DNA of 64,000 nt from contig NC_065550.1 in the NCBI RefSeq assembly GCF_022605725.1, forward strand, positions 26,540,262-26,604,261. Reading direction: 5' to 3'. A program made the translations under genes and the position numbers. The notes under the pieces are model-generated. The model saw nothing but the letters and a program-made list of their open reading frames with translations, did not search any database and had not been told where the DNA came from. Shown here one piece after another: positions 10,871-22,810 of this stretch. Position 1 is the first letter of the stretch; each line of letters opens with the position of its first letter. This stretch comes from Anthonomus grandis grandis (taxonomy: Eukaryota > Arthropoda > Insecta > Coleoptera > Curculionidae).

Positions 10871-12734
10871 CTGGGCGAGAAAGAGACGCTCGGTAGAGTA
10901 TTGAGAACAAACATGGTCGATAAAGTTTGCTTATTTAGAGTTTATTTTTCTACAAGTTTAGAGCAAAGTACTGCAATAAAGCTATTAATTTACAAAAATG
11001 ATTATTTATATCCCACGATCATAGGATACACATTTCTTCCAGCAGTTATTATACAATATTGTACATATTCCGATAATATTCTATTCAATTTAAGTAATTA
11101 AATGCAAAAAAAGAGTATACATATATAAAAGATGTTCAGGCGGTCAAGTACTAAGGCAACAAATAATTTTAAAGTTTTATCTCTATGCTCTTTTACTAAC
11201 TATATTTAAAAATTTTAAAGAAATAAAATTATAGATGTCAGAAGTAGTAGTACAATTCAACTACTGTATTACAAATTATTCCTAAAACGTTTTTTTTCAT
11301 GTTTAATTTGTAACTGTTTATATTTTTGTCTTAATTTTCTTATTATTTGATACCAGTACCCGTTTCTTTCTAGTTTTGTATTTTTTTATACTTTTCTTAA
11401 GTGAGAGCGAGTTAATGTATATTTTTTTTATTTAAAAAAATATTCATTTATAATACTACTTTTTGTGTTTAAAAATACTAATAGTGTTTTTAAAGATGAA
11501 AAATAAATATATTCACAATAATTTAAATATAAAGTTTAAATTATTGCGAACAATTATAATATTGAAAAAAGAATCCTAAAATGTGATATATTTTCTTAAT
11601 AGACCAATAAAAAACTTAATTATTAACTGAATGTGTATCATATTTATAGTTATTCCTCAAAATATATAAATTGCAAAAGATTACAAAAACTAATCTATAT
11701 TTATAAAAAAATCTATGTTTATAAAAAACTATTTATTTCATTTCAAAAAATAAAACAATAAACATATTTTACAACTTTTACCAGACTTTACTTGTTACTC
11801 CCTTGCTTTTAAATTAATGACATTTAAAAACATTTCTTACATCTGTAATTGTGTGTGTATGGGACCCATTTAAGTTATGCACCAAAATGTTAAAATTTCA
11901 TTAGAGAACTAACTAATTACAAATATACATTTAAAATATTTACTTATTTTTGATATAAAATTGTTATTTATTTGTCTAAAAAAAAGGACAAAGGTATCGC
12001 AAAAATTTAAAATATATTTAAGGCAAAATAAAAAAACTTAATTTAGACTATTACGAATTATTTCCAGAGAGTTAGACTTCTTTTGGGTTTCATTTGTAAC
12101 CGTTTGTATCTACTTATTTTTATTTTTTTATTATAATATTTTTTATATCATTTTAGTTCTTTTTGCTTACGGCATTTCTTTAATCCCGTTGTGTTAATAT
12201 TTAAAATTTTTTAATTAGGCGTAATATTTATATTTTTTTATGTCAAATTTAAACCTTGTGTTTTTATAGTTTTTTTTAATAAAGAAAGTCGAGTTTTTTT
12301 TTAAATTTAAGAATTTTTTTCCCTTTTTTATCAATATCAACATATTTTTAAAGTTTTATAATTTTTTTTTAAACAAACGATTATTTCCTTTTTTTTAAAA
12401 TAATGAGATATTTCAAAATAAAATTATATTACATTTGTATCTGTAACACATCCATTTAAGTTATGTACTAAAGACTAAAGATGCATTCGAGAACTAACTA
12501 GTCGCATGTAAAATATGTTTTAATTTTTAACCTTAAACTGTTATTAATATATCTTAAAAAAGAAATATATATTCCTAGTAAATTATTGAAAAATTCTACA
12601 TCTAATAATAAGAAAAAATTTTCATTGTAAAATTTTTATAATTTTTTTTAAATGTATTTATTATTTTTAATTTTATAACTATTTATAGATAATAGTAGTG
12701 TAGAGTCCACATTTTGTAAAGAAGTGGAAATATA
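10871..12734. repeat. AT-rich DNA with diverged long-period repeats
   Basis: Blocks recur at hundreds of bases: the stretch near 11270-11400 (attacaaattattcc then tttaatttgtaactgttta) resembles that near 12050-12170 (attacgaattatttcc then ttcatttgtaaccgttt). The phrase catttaagttatg followed by agaactaacta recurs near 11866 and 12452. This suggests ancient tandem units of several hundred bases. No coding signal. Confidence 0.5.
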
Positions 12735-13350
12735 AAGGCTATGCAAGGTAGTGGTTCTCCCCACAATAAAATACTAAATAACACAGAAATCATAGACTCC
12801 TAATCTTCATAAGCTCTAAAAACCAAAGAGAACTATGTAAAACACCTCACAAAGTCAAAATTGATAAAAGGACAGTTAGGAGATTTATTCACTCTATTGT
12901 TTGGGGCAATGAACAAACTAGCTTTGACAGTTTGCAATTTTTTAAATTCAATTTGCCCTCATAAACAAATAATAACTAATAAATTCTTTCCCTCTTTTTT
13001 TGAAAAATTAATTTTTCTTTTATCAGTATATGTACGCAAGAATTCCTTATCGTTCTTTGTTATATTTTACATAAATTATAGATATTTAAAATAGATGCCT
13101 TTAGATGTCTAGATGATTTATATTTTATTATTTTTGTCAGTACTAAAAAATCAATGTTTTTCTAAATTTTAAGACTTTTGTGAGGTGTTTTACAGAGTTC
13201 TGGTAGGTTTTTGGTGCTTGTTAAGTTTTTGTGCATCTGATGATGGCTACTACAATAGCCAAAATGTTAACCATAATACAATTTTTTAAAGACCTTTTGT
13301 ATTTTATTGCAGGGAGAATAACAACCTTGCGTAATGTTTATTTATAGTTA
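12735..13350. mobile_element. Fold-back element with hammerhead-like motif
   Basis: Inverted arms: left gcaaggta...caataaaatac (near 12742-12772) and aaaacacctcacaaagt (near 12838-12855) are mirrored on the right by acttttgtgaggtgtttt (near 13168-13186) and gtattttattgcaggg...aaccttgc (near 13299-13332). The centre is AT-rich. The right arm holds ctgatga-tggcta-loop-tagcca-aaaatgtt at 13237-13268, laid out like a hammerhead core. A Penelope-like or other terminal-repeat origin is possible. Confidence 0.65.
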
Positions 13351-14035
13351 AGTTGTGTTAATGTTATTCACTGTAACAAGATTTTAAAATTATATGTCTT
13401 AAATTACATTAAAGTGTAAAAATTGCAAAAAGAGAACTGGGAAATTATATTCGTTTAAAGCCATCCAATTTTTTACTAAATTTCTATTGAATCATCAAAA
13501 AATTAAGATAAGGACAATCAATTAATTTTGAGTATTTGGACAGTCAAAGGAAATCCTTAATTATATTGTAGGAAGTGAATAACATATTGCTAACAATATC
13601 GTAGTAATATAATTACTTTAAAAAAAATTATAGTTTTGTTGGTAGACTAAATCCATTTAAGTTATGCACTTAAATTTCAAAACTGTTTTTTTAACTAAAT
13701 TGTTTTTCATTTGATTTAAAGAATAAAGAAAATAATTATATTCAACGCATTTTAAGCATTTCATTTTGCTTTGAATAGTAGTAAATTATTATTGAAAATT
13801 ACTTTATTGTTTTTCGAAATAGGATACATGACAATCAATACACTTTCGTATGCGCTCGAACTAATTTTCATAATAGTTCTTGCATAGCGTCAATATTTTA
13901 TGAAACAACCACTGATTTTGACTGAGCGAAGGGCGGTCCCAATGCATGCAACTTGCAATTACAATTATAATAATATAGTAATATATAATACGTTAAGTTT
14001 CGAATCTAAGAACAAAAAATAAAAAGGGTTGACTG
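13351..14035. other. Non-coding AT-rich DNA
   Basis: No coding signal. Contains another copy of catttaagttatgcac near 13653. Slightly less AT-rich from 13840 to 13960, without an open frame. Confidence 0.4.
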
Positions 14036-15085
14036 ATGAAATTCTATTAGGTACTTATGGATTAACGCTGAAATACAAAAGTGATAAGAACAAATATAAT
14101 GAGTTTCAAAAAATGATAAGGTCAAAGATCAGAATTGCTAAAAATGAATGACTTGCACTCCACAAAAAACCGAGACCGCTGGTTTGCAGAAGGCAGAACC
14201 CTAACATATTGGGCGATCAAGAGAGTTTTTTTTTTTGAAAAATAGTGAAAAAGATGAGAGGGGTACATAAAAATAATTTTAAATTCCGAGAAAACATCAA
14301 AACAAGATATGTTAGCGAGACTTTCTATCACCAGAAACACAATGCAACACAATGCTAAGAATAATAAGGCAGATGAAATAAGGTGATGAAATCCCTTCCG
14401 AGCTACTTAAACTTACGGACGAATCAGGTATTGATGCTTTAAATGGACTATTCAATAAGAATTTTGATACTGGTACGTGTCCTAAGCAATGACTGTCTAC
14501 AGTTTGCATACCTTCATCAAAGAAAAACAACACAAAAACATATGAAGATCATAAGCTTATTAACTTACTTATAAAACTGAAATAGATATTCACGTGTATC
14601 GATTTAATCTTCGAGATTCGTAAACTGTCCAGTATAACTAAATTAATTAACTAAATTAAACTGATTCGTAATGTGACTAGTTATTCTCTATGAAGCTGAG
14701 GGATGAACTCTCAAGACAAATATGATTAACAAATTAACATCATTTGAAATTTGGGTATATCGCAAAACTCTTAAGATCCCATGGACGGCAAAACTAAAGA
14801 AGAAGTTTTCATTTCAAAAAGAAGGATCGTCAATTCTTCGACACTATTCAAAAATAGCTAACAGAAAAAAATAGCTAATTTCCTATAATTAATTGTCGAA
14901 GGAAAGATCGAAGGTAGAAAAGGAATTGGGAGAAAGAAGATGTAATGGATTTGAAATATAAGACAATGGACAAATTTACATAACATTCAGATACTCATAC
15001 GCACGGTTAGAGACAGAGTGGCAATGCAGAATGTAGTTACTAATAGAGATTATAGATATGCAGATCAAGAAAAAGAATCTTAGTT
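14036..15085 (+). pseudogene. RTE-like LINE relic with internal deletion
   Basis: Forward-strand pieces of an RTE-like ORF2. The linker before RT reads KYKSDKNKYNEFQKMIRSKIRIAK at 14070-14140. DEIPSELLKL-like residues follow near 14385-14415, and the fingers block near 14480-14560 (decayed FIPSSKKNNTKTYEDHKLI). After a large deletion of the palm, the C-terminal segment resumes near 14690 with YEAEG-like residues, FEIWVYRKTLKIPW near 14740-14785, and IEGRKGIGRKKM with the tail to 15060. The catalytic centre is gone. Same family type as 5910-7300. Confidence 0.7.
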
Positions 15086-15729
15086 AATTTATGTCATTTA
15101 AATAAAAGTAAGAAAACCTTTAGAATGAGAGTGTAAAAATTAATATAGATTTGTTTTGTAAATTAAATCCAGTAGATACTAGAGTTTAAAAGTCAGAAGG
15201 TATAATATATAAAAGGTGGCTAAATAATATTTTCTTCTATTTTTATTAGGTGCGATCTAAATTGCTTAAAAAAAATTCTGAGATCAAATAACCAGTTCCA
15301 ACCAGATGATCCAAAAACGAGCTATTAAATTTTCCAATAAAATCTGTAATTGATTTTTGACTGTCTGTTGACTATATCCATTAAAGTTATGCACAAGTTT
15401 ACAAAAAATGAGATGAGGAATGGTTTATTGATGCCTTAAACCTTTTTAAATAACTTGAATTTTGTATCAATTTTTTATTTTTACTTTTTTAATGGACCAT
15501 TTGACTAATATATTTTAAATTGTGTTTTCCTATACAAAATTGGGTTTTACATTATATTTACAAATATATATATGTAAAACCAAATATACAAATGAAAATA
15601 TATATATTTACAAACAAAATCTTCTTTTTCTCCCTTCTAAAAAAATAATATTTTCATTAAAAATCAAAAAAATAAAAACTAAAAATATAAGGTTTTATGT
15701 TTTTTTATTTGCTTAATTTGTTTGCCACA
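15086..15729. other. Non-coding AT-rich DNA
   Basis: No coding signal; the forward frame 15522-15716 is pure Lys/Ile/Tyr/Asn low complexity. Contains cattaaagttatgcac near 15380, the last copy of that recurring phrase. Confidence 0.45.
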
Positions 15730-18570
15730 ACTCAAATTCAAATTCAAATATATTACTAAAAATTGTACACTATTGTTACAAAGTTAGTGTTTGTGCCCTA
15801 AGTCACAAGTGACTTATCGGGACAGTGTTTCAGAATACAATAATAATTTAACAATAAATTTGAGAGCTTGTTACAAAAACCAAATTAAATTAACTTAGAT
15901 TAAATTTGTAAAAGTAATATTTAAATTAATTCATTCTTTTATTCTATCAATAAATTATATTTGCAAATATACCTGTCATTTGTCTACGTTAGAAAAGGTA
16001 GGTTTAATAAAATATTTTCATAGTTACCCCTGATCCATTCGGTTATGCGTATATTAAACAGTTTTTTTCTTATAGGCTTAAAAGCGTGTGGTATAAAATT
16101 AAAGATTCTTGGCCCCACTTACAATATATATGACGTTGACAAATTGTAAAATCTACCTTAGTCAAAAAAAAAATGTTCTCTCGTGACAGATCTAGTAATA
16201 TTAAGGCATTGGGATAGAATCTTATAATTTTTTTTATTCTTCATAAGGTTAGGGTGCTCTTCAGGTAAAGTTCTCTTACAGTGAGTGCACCATTTTCCAA
16301 AAACAGATTAACTGTTGGGTATCTTTTTGGTTTTTTATTTATTATTTTTAGTATATATTTTTGAGTGATAACCAGGTTTGTTAACATTGTGCTACACGCA
16401 CTACCCCAAATTCTTATACCATAATTTAGAATGGATTCAACCAGAGCCTGGTAGACCACTTCCAATAACTCACGAGGCATAAATTCGCGTAGTTGATAAA
16501 ACTTATAAATTGTTTTCCTTATCTTTTTAGTTATGTAATCAATGTGCATATTGTATCTTAAATTTCTATCAATATAGATGCCGAGGTATTTTGTGTACGA
16601 AGCTGAAGAAATCTTAGAATCACAAGTACAATTTTCTATCTGATTTGCAAAACAAGGATAAGTATGTATTGTTAGTTCCACAGGTTCTTCTTGTTGATTA
16701 GTGTTATAAATCGAGAAATATATAAAGTGGGTTTTATTACTATTTAGAGTTAGAAGATGCTGATCCATCCAAAGTTTAATTAATGTGATATATTTTTCAG
16801 CTAGCTTTTGCACTTCTGATCATGAATTTGTTTTTACTAGAATTACTGTATCATCAACGTAACAAATAATAGAACAATTTATTTCAGGTAAAATTCTTGT
16901 AAGGTTGTTTATGTAGATCAAAAATAAGAGTGGCCCCAGGACTGTACGCTGTGGCACACCACATTCAACTGTACCCATCTCTCCAACAAGATTATTCATT
17001 TTTATATGTTGTGTTCGATCACTAAGATATGATTCAAAGAGTGCTAACTCAGTACCTCTTAAACCCAGGTCACCCAGTATTTGCAAGAGAATGCGATGTG
17101 CCACAGTGTCAAGGCTCTTGCGAGATCAATAAAAATGCCTAAGGTCTTATAACTCTCATTAAAACCATTCAATATTCGCTCTGTTAATTGTTGAATTGAA
17201 GCTTCGGTGCTCATTTTACTTCGAAAACCAAATTGAGAATCTGACAATAATGTATTATTTTCTAAATGTTTTTCCAATTTAATTTTAATGCACTTTTGAA
17301 GTAATTTATTCAGGGTACTCGTTAATGCAATAGACCGATAGTTTACAACGCACTGGCTGTCACCAGACTTAAATAGGAGTTATTATGGAGTTTTTCAGAA
17401 TATTTGGGTAAATGCCTGTTTTTAGTACTAGATTTAGAATGTGTGGTAAGGGCTTCATTAACGCTATATGATGGTTTCCCATATTTTTTTTGTAGCGTTT
17501 ATGTTTGTATTTAATTTGTTTCTAAAAAATTAGTATTTAGCTCTTTTAATTAATTTAGTGAGGATATTTCTGTAGAGTCTGTAAGTTTTTTGTGTTTTAA
17601 AATTTAAAGGATGTTTCAGGGTCAGCCTCCTTAGTTTATCGCGATTCTTAATGGAATTGATGATCCCAGAGGTAATCCATCCTTTTTTTTTACAAGCGTA
17701 TTTTATAGTTTTAAAGGTGGTGCAATTTTCAATTATAGTTCTCATGGTTTTAGAAAAATTTTTCATGCAAATATTTGGGTCATTACATTGCAATATATCG
17801 CCCCAATCAAAATTTATTAGACTGTCTGCTATTTTTTGAAAGTTAACAATTTTTTTAGTATTAATTTGTACCTTTTCCGGGTCATTACTTTTGTTTAAAA
17901 ACTGCATGCTCAATAGTGCTGGGAAATGGTCCGCCAAACCACCGTCTATAGATTACAACTAATCTAAGTTGTCTATCAACTAAGTTGTAATCTATAGACA
18001 GTGGCCAAACCACTCATTATAATATAAGAACTGACAATTATATCGTTGGCGGTAGTTTTTAAAAAGATGTGGTCTATGCAGGTTTTTGCATTTCCTGATA
18101 CCCGAGTAAAACCATTTATTTGACTAATGTATCCCATGTCATTTAGATAGTTGAGATATTCTGTAGAGCATTGAGTTACTTTATTCTCTACAATATCAAT
18201 ATTCATATCTCCACAAAAAACCTCGACTGGACATCTCCGAAAGTTTATTTCGAATAAAAGCCTTACAATATTGATAAATTCTGTTTTGTTTAAACTAGGA
18301 GAATTATATAATGCGACTAGCCCTATTTTTACATTATTTTCAATCAAAGTTACTCTTAAAAATTTACAGTTATAATTTCAGATTTAGGTAATAGCGAGGT
18401 TCCAACATATACTATGGTGCCATCACATTTGTTTATTTGGCTTTCATTATAAAAAACTTCAAACTGATCCAATCGAAAATCATTTAAATTATTTATCCTA
18501 TGTGTCTCTGAGAGTACTATAATATCAAATTTATGAACAACTTTTTGAATTTTAAGATAATTTCTTTTTG
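15730..18570 (-). pseudogene. LINE (CR1/L2-like), near full ORF2, reverse strand
   Basis: Reads leftwards from about 18570. Endonuclease domain: FDIIVLSETHRI near 18510-18540, then GLVALYNSPSLN and FCGDMNIDIVE (catalytic Asp region) near 18200-18330, and CIDHIFL near 18070. A 61-base insertion interrupts it at 17943-18003. After a linker (17530-17937), RT fingers follow near 17270-17480 with a small deletion. Palm: LSDSQFGFRSKMSTEASIQQL (17165-17250), FIDLARALT (Lys of DLSKA lost), a frameshift near 17110, GVPQRTVLGPLLFLIYINNL (about 16920-16980), then CYVDDTV, which replaces the usual YADDT. The thumb and end domain occupy 16241-16813. The 3' end carries a stem-loop (15800-15815) and a (ttgaatt)n-type tail at about 15731-15760. 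Same family as 44890-47000. Confidence 0.85.
17943..18003. mobile_element. 61-bp palindromic insertion with 10-bp target duplication
   Basis: Arms gtctatagattacaact (17944-17960) and its exact complement (17983-17999) enclose a 22-base centre. The insert is flanked by the direct repeat gccaaaccac (17933-17942 and 18004-18013). With the insert and one repeat discounted, the LINE frame runs straight through this site (residues around SGLADHFP), so this is a clean insertion into a once-continuous ORF. Confidence 0.85.
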
Positions 18571-18868
18571 CCTATTTCCTATTCGTGTATATTTATAGGG
18601 TGTCCCATATAAAGGGTATCCCATGATTGAGGTACATTCTTTATCCATTATCTTTCAACTTAAATTAAAAAATACAGACTCCAGCATGGCTTATTTTTTT
18701 AAGGCTGGTCTAAAAAAATGAATATAACTTTACATCCTTGGTGTAACCCATTTATGCTATTAATGAATGATTTTCTTAAAAAAAAATATTTTTTCAATAT
18801 TTAATGAAACGACCAAATTAAACTAGCCACTCTTAATACAACTAAAAACTCGAACTTTTTCCAATCTT
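18571..18868. other. Non-coding; possible mariner terminus
   Basis: Holds agggtgtcccatataaag at about 18597-18616 and a near repeat agggtatcccatgat, which resemble mariner-group termini, but no partner end or transposase is attached. Otherwise AT-rich. Confidence 0.3.
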
Positions 18869-19210
18869 TTCTACAACCCCTTGCAGCTCTTAAAATCCCT
18901 TAAACCGAAAAATCTTCACACATACAAGTAGAAAACTGGTTTTTCAAAGGGCAGGTGGTCAAAAAATACCCGCGCTTTCACACGGGGGGATACTCGCGGT
19001 ACATCTCGCACATCACAAAAGCAGATGCCAACGAACGTTTTTTTTTATGATTTCTTTTATTATTAACGGAAGCTGAATAGTTTTGGACCAGTTATACGAG
19101 ATGACCAATGTCCAGTCCCATTGTTCTGGCTGGTGAAAAGAAGAAAAACTCGTTTTTGGATAAAACCGTTGCAGAGGAATAAAGATGCTGAGCGGGACTA
19201 GTTTAGTTTT
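18869..19210. other. G+C/CpG-richer islet
   Basis: Short CG-containing block (cgcgctttcacacggggg near 18971) in AT-rich flanks, with a second milder patch to 19200. No sustained frame. Grouped with the other islets. Confidence 0.35.
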
Positions 19211-21129
19211 TATCTAGAGATTAGGTTGTAAGTTTCGGTTTTTTGTATGTTGAGTGCGTTTTAAGTTAAGTTTTCGTTTATTTTTTAAAGGTGTAAGTAT
19301 CTTCATTTATTTTTAATGAGCACAGTTATGGTCCTTTTAAATGAGGGAAAGATTCCCCTATAGGAAAGAAAAAATATCTGATTGCCACTCAAGAACTGTG
19401 ATTGGCCTAAACAGGTAAAAATAACCTTTTTAAGACTGGGGCGTGATTTAATGGTTCTTACCTGAGAGTATCATAACTAATATTATATCTGAAACATTTT
19501 ATGTTTTAAATATGAACATTTATATGGGATGAAAGGAGAGGTGCCTTTTGTCTAGAACAATCGATTAATTAATATTATCTGGGGTGCTCAGAGGTTAAGT
19601 TAAATTTTGGTAGATGGCGCCTTATCTGGATCAAGTTTTTAATAACAAATTTTATAATTTTCTTTCGACTAATTATAATAATAAAAACCGGTAATTGACT
19701 ATATATTAGTAATAAAATAGTTCTTACCCTAATATCTTAGAAATACCATTTAATATACTTAATTTTTATTAATTTGGAGTGATAACTTGTACATGTAACG
19801 CCATCTTGGCTTATATGAATATATTTTCGTTTTAAAATTTATCGGGAACTTTTTGGAATTGATTTTGTTTAAACATTTACATACTTCGAATCAATAGATC
19901 ATGTAACCGAAAAAATTTACAAAAAGCGTTGTAAAAACGTGTCTGAATATAGATTAAAAAATTAGTAAATCAGATATAATATAAAGGAAAAAAGTGCAAA
20001 ATAGCATATTCTGTAAACTGTCTACAATATTTCATAGAAATTTAGCCATTCATTTTTTTTAAATTATGTAAATTTCCAAAAAAAAATATTGGATAATTGC
20101 TTTTAAAACTGAATTGTAAATATACTTTAGATTTAAAATAACTTAATATAGAACAGAAATAATTTATTTAGAAGTAGTTTTTTTATTAGAATTTTAAGTT
20201 TTCTAAAAGTAGAACTACCATTGTTAGAAATATGGCAAATAAAGACTAAATGAATAAATGAATATATGTTTTCCTCAATTAACTCGCCATAAGAAAAAAT
20301 GATGATGGACGTTAAAAGGCGAAAAGTCGTATTAATAATTTTAAATCTTTTTTATGATTTTTTTTAAATTTAAATGATCCTTTTTTCAGGATTAGTCCAG
20401 AACATTTTTTTAAATGGCGTATGACCCTAAAAACTACGCAATTAACCAATCTTCTATTTTTCATGGTTTCAAGGCTTAAACCACACTGTATATGGGAATT
20501 AATTATAAATTAAATTGAATTTAAAATGAGCATGCATCTTTAAAATATAAATCATTTAACATGATAATGACTTATAGTGAAAATATTATTTATTTATAAA
20601 ATTTTTACTATAATAAAAAAATACGCTGTTAATAGTTATTATTAAAATATTGAAAATTTGTCAACCGTTACAGTTTACTATAATACATAAAACTTGCCAC
20701 ATAAATAAGAAACTTAATAAATAAATTGATGCAAATTATTAAACTTATTGACCGCATTTCTCAAAAAAAAAATTAAATTTTTTGCTTACAACTTTTCAGA
20801 AGAAAAATTATTTTAAATATTTCATTGTTGATATAAAAATTTTGATCTGACAACCCTTTATAAATAAGATACAGAGCGTTCAATAAAAAATAATGTTCAA
20901 AAAATCAAATAATTAACTTAGACCATTATTTTAAGATCCATTTTTCTGGCAGATTGTAAACTACGGGATATTAAATTAGGATTTAAAAAAAAATAAAAAC
21001 CTTACCAAAAATATTTTGTTTTTAATTATCTATAACGTTAAAATCAATCTTTTAAAGTTATTCTTTTAAATAAAATATGTTTAATAAACTTCTTTAGTAA
21101 TAAAGTTATCTAATAAGTCATTGCAATTA
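19211..21129. other. Non-coding AT-rich DNA
   Basis: No protein-like frame on either strand. Around 20200-20262 the phrase ggcaaataaagactaaatgaataaatgaa looks like a LINE 3' polyadenylation tail on the + strand without attached coding sequence. The rest is featureless to my reading. Confidence 0.4.
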
Positions 21130-21270
21130 TTGAAGGGTTAATAAAGGGCCTACGGAAGTAGTGCGTTTGACGCCTCAAGATGAAGGGTCCAAGACTACCC
21201 CAGATATCTGGAAGTAATCTCTCCAGATGTCCAATTCAATTAACTTTGCCTTGGGGCCATTTACAATTTT
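21130..21270. other. Small G+C-richer islet
   Basis: A 140-base block richer in G+C just left of the Tc1 element, with ccagatatctgg (21201-21212), a perfect 12-base palindrome, and tctccagatg. No coding frame. Confidence 0.3.
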
Positions 21271-21299
21271 GTTGTGAAATTTAAAGTAATTCGAATATA

Positions 21300-22808
21300 C
21301 ACTACCGAACAAAAGTGGAGAAACAAAGTGTCTTTTGTATTTATTTTTATATTAGTGTATTTGATCATTAATTTTTTATTTTTTTAAAATATAATTTTGT
21401 TTCTAGTCTTCAGTACCTGAATAAAAAATAAAAAAAAACAAGTAACAACTAATATATTTTATTCTTGTTTTTACAGGGGACAAAAGTGGAGAAACACTAT
21501 TTTTATTTATTTTTTATACACAATGTATTAGTTAGTTGTACATACAAAGACTATTAATGTGTAGCAAAACCTTTATTTTTTATAACTTCAGTACACCGAC
21601 TTCGCAGTTTAAAGTTTATTAGGCTGTCAATATAAACTGCTAAAATGGAATTACACTCCTCTTGAAGAGCTGTGAACAAATCATCCTGGTTTCTAAATTT
21701 ATCTTTATTTTTTTGTCTGATTTTCCTATCTAAATGGTCCCATAGGTTTTCTATCGGGTTTAGACCCGGACTTTGTGCGTGCCATTTCATAAGGAGCACA
21801 TTGTTGTCTTCAAACCATTTCTTTACTACTTTTGCGGTATGCTTCGGATCGATATCCTGCTGAAACGACCATCGAAGCGGCATATTTTCTTCTGCGTATG
21901 GAAGCATATGATCCTGAAGAATTCTTAAACATTGAAATCTGTCCATTTTTTTTTCAACTTTTCTTAATGGTCCTACTCCTGATCCGGAAAAGCAACCCCA
22001 AACCATGATATTGCCTCCTCTATGTTTCACAGTTGCCCTGGTGTACTTTGGATTAAATCTAGTATTGGCAGGACGACGAACCCATTTCATTCCATCAGAT
22101 CCGAATAGGCAGGAGTTACTTTCATCAGAAAATAGAACCGTTTTCCACTTTTGGGTTGTCCAATCAAGATGTTCCTGTGCAAATTGGAGTCTAGCCAATC
22201 TATTCTTTTTAGAAATGAATTGTTTTTTGGCTGGACGACGGCTATAAAGTCCAAATTCAGTCAAACGACGACGAATAGTACGCACAGATACCGAAACCTC
22301 AGGTATTTCATTATAAATTTCTGTGTAAAATCTTTATATTTGTTGTTCTAAAATCTTTATTTTTCTCTCAATAGCTTTATATTTTTTAAAAGCAGCAATA
22401 GTTTTTGAAACTACGGATCTATTACGATTAATTTGCCTAGCAATTTCACTTTGTTTTACACCAGCTTGAAATTTTGAAACAATTAATTTTCGGAGATCAA
22501 TACTAAGATCTATTCCGCGAGGCATTGTTCACAAATCGTATGTAACAGACACTCAACGTTAAGATCAAACTAATGATAAATAATCACTTTAAATACCAAC
22601 TAAGATTTGTTTGGAATGTTTATTCACTTTTGTCCGCATAAAATAGCATAAATAATTTTTTGATCAACTGATAAGGTAAATACAAACAAGAAGGATGTGT
22701 TTTTATGCTGCAATAATAGAGCTAAATATTTTCTTCTAAAAATGTAAAATAATATCTTTTATGTTATTGTTAAATTTGTAAATGTTTCTTCACTTTTGGC
22801 CCGTAGTG
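21300..22808 (-). mobile_element. Complete Tc1-type transposon with IR/DR ends
   Basis: Outer inverted ends cactaccgaacaaaagtg (21300-) and the complement of cacttttggcccgtagtg (to 22808) are flanked by TA (21298-21299 and 22809-22810). Inner copies of the binding-site motif lie at about 21479 (gacaaaagtggagaaac) and about 22620-22637 (tattcacttttgtcc), giving the IR/DR arrangement known from Tc3/Sleeping Beauty-type elements. Length 1509 bases. It carries one reverse-strand transposase gene. The ends are intact enough to be substrates for a related transposase. Confidence 0.93.
21554..22525 (-). pseudogene. Tc1 transposase, one in-frame stop
   Basis: DDE transposase for the flanking element. 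The start ATG at 22525 is followed by the N-terminal helix-turn-helix (LIVSKFQAGVKQSEIARQIN, then RSVVSKTIAAFKK). A TAA at 22334-22336 interrupts; 16 codons later the same frame continues with a TIRRRLTEFGLYSRRPAKK region. Catalytic Asp 1 is in VLFSDES, Asp 2 in WSFQQDIDPKHTA (Ile where most relatives have Asn) and Glu in PGLNPIENLWDHL. The spacing is exactly 34 residues, that is DD34E. The GRPRK-type linker between the two DNA-binding helices seems deleted (about 322 residues against a usual 340 or so). No other frameshift is visible, so this copy is young compared with the window's other relics. Confidence 0.92.
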
Positions 22809-22810
22809 TA

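Noticed and set aside
10832..11101. Forward frame of 89 residues starting in a G+C islet
   Set aside because: No domain, and composition changes to AT-rich noise halfway through.
15522..15716. Forward frame of 64 residues
   Set aside because: Pure low-complexity Lys/Ile/Tyr/Asn translation of AT-rich DNA.
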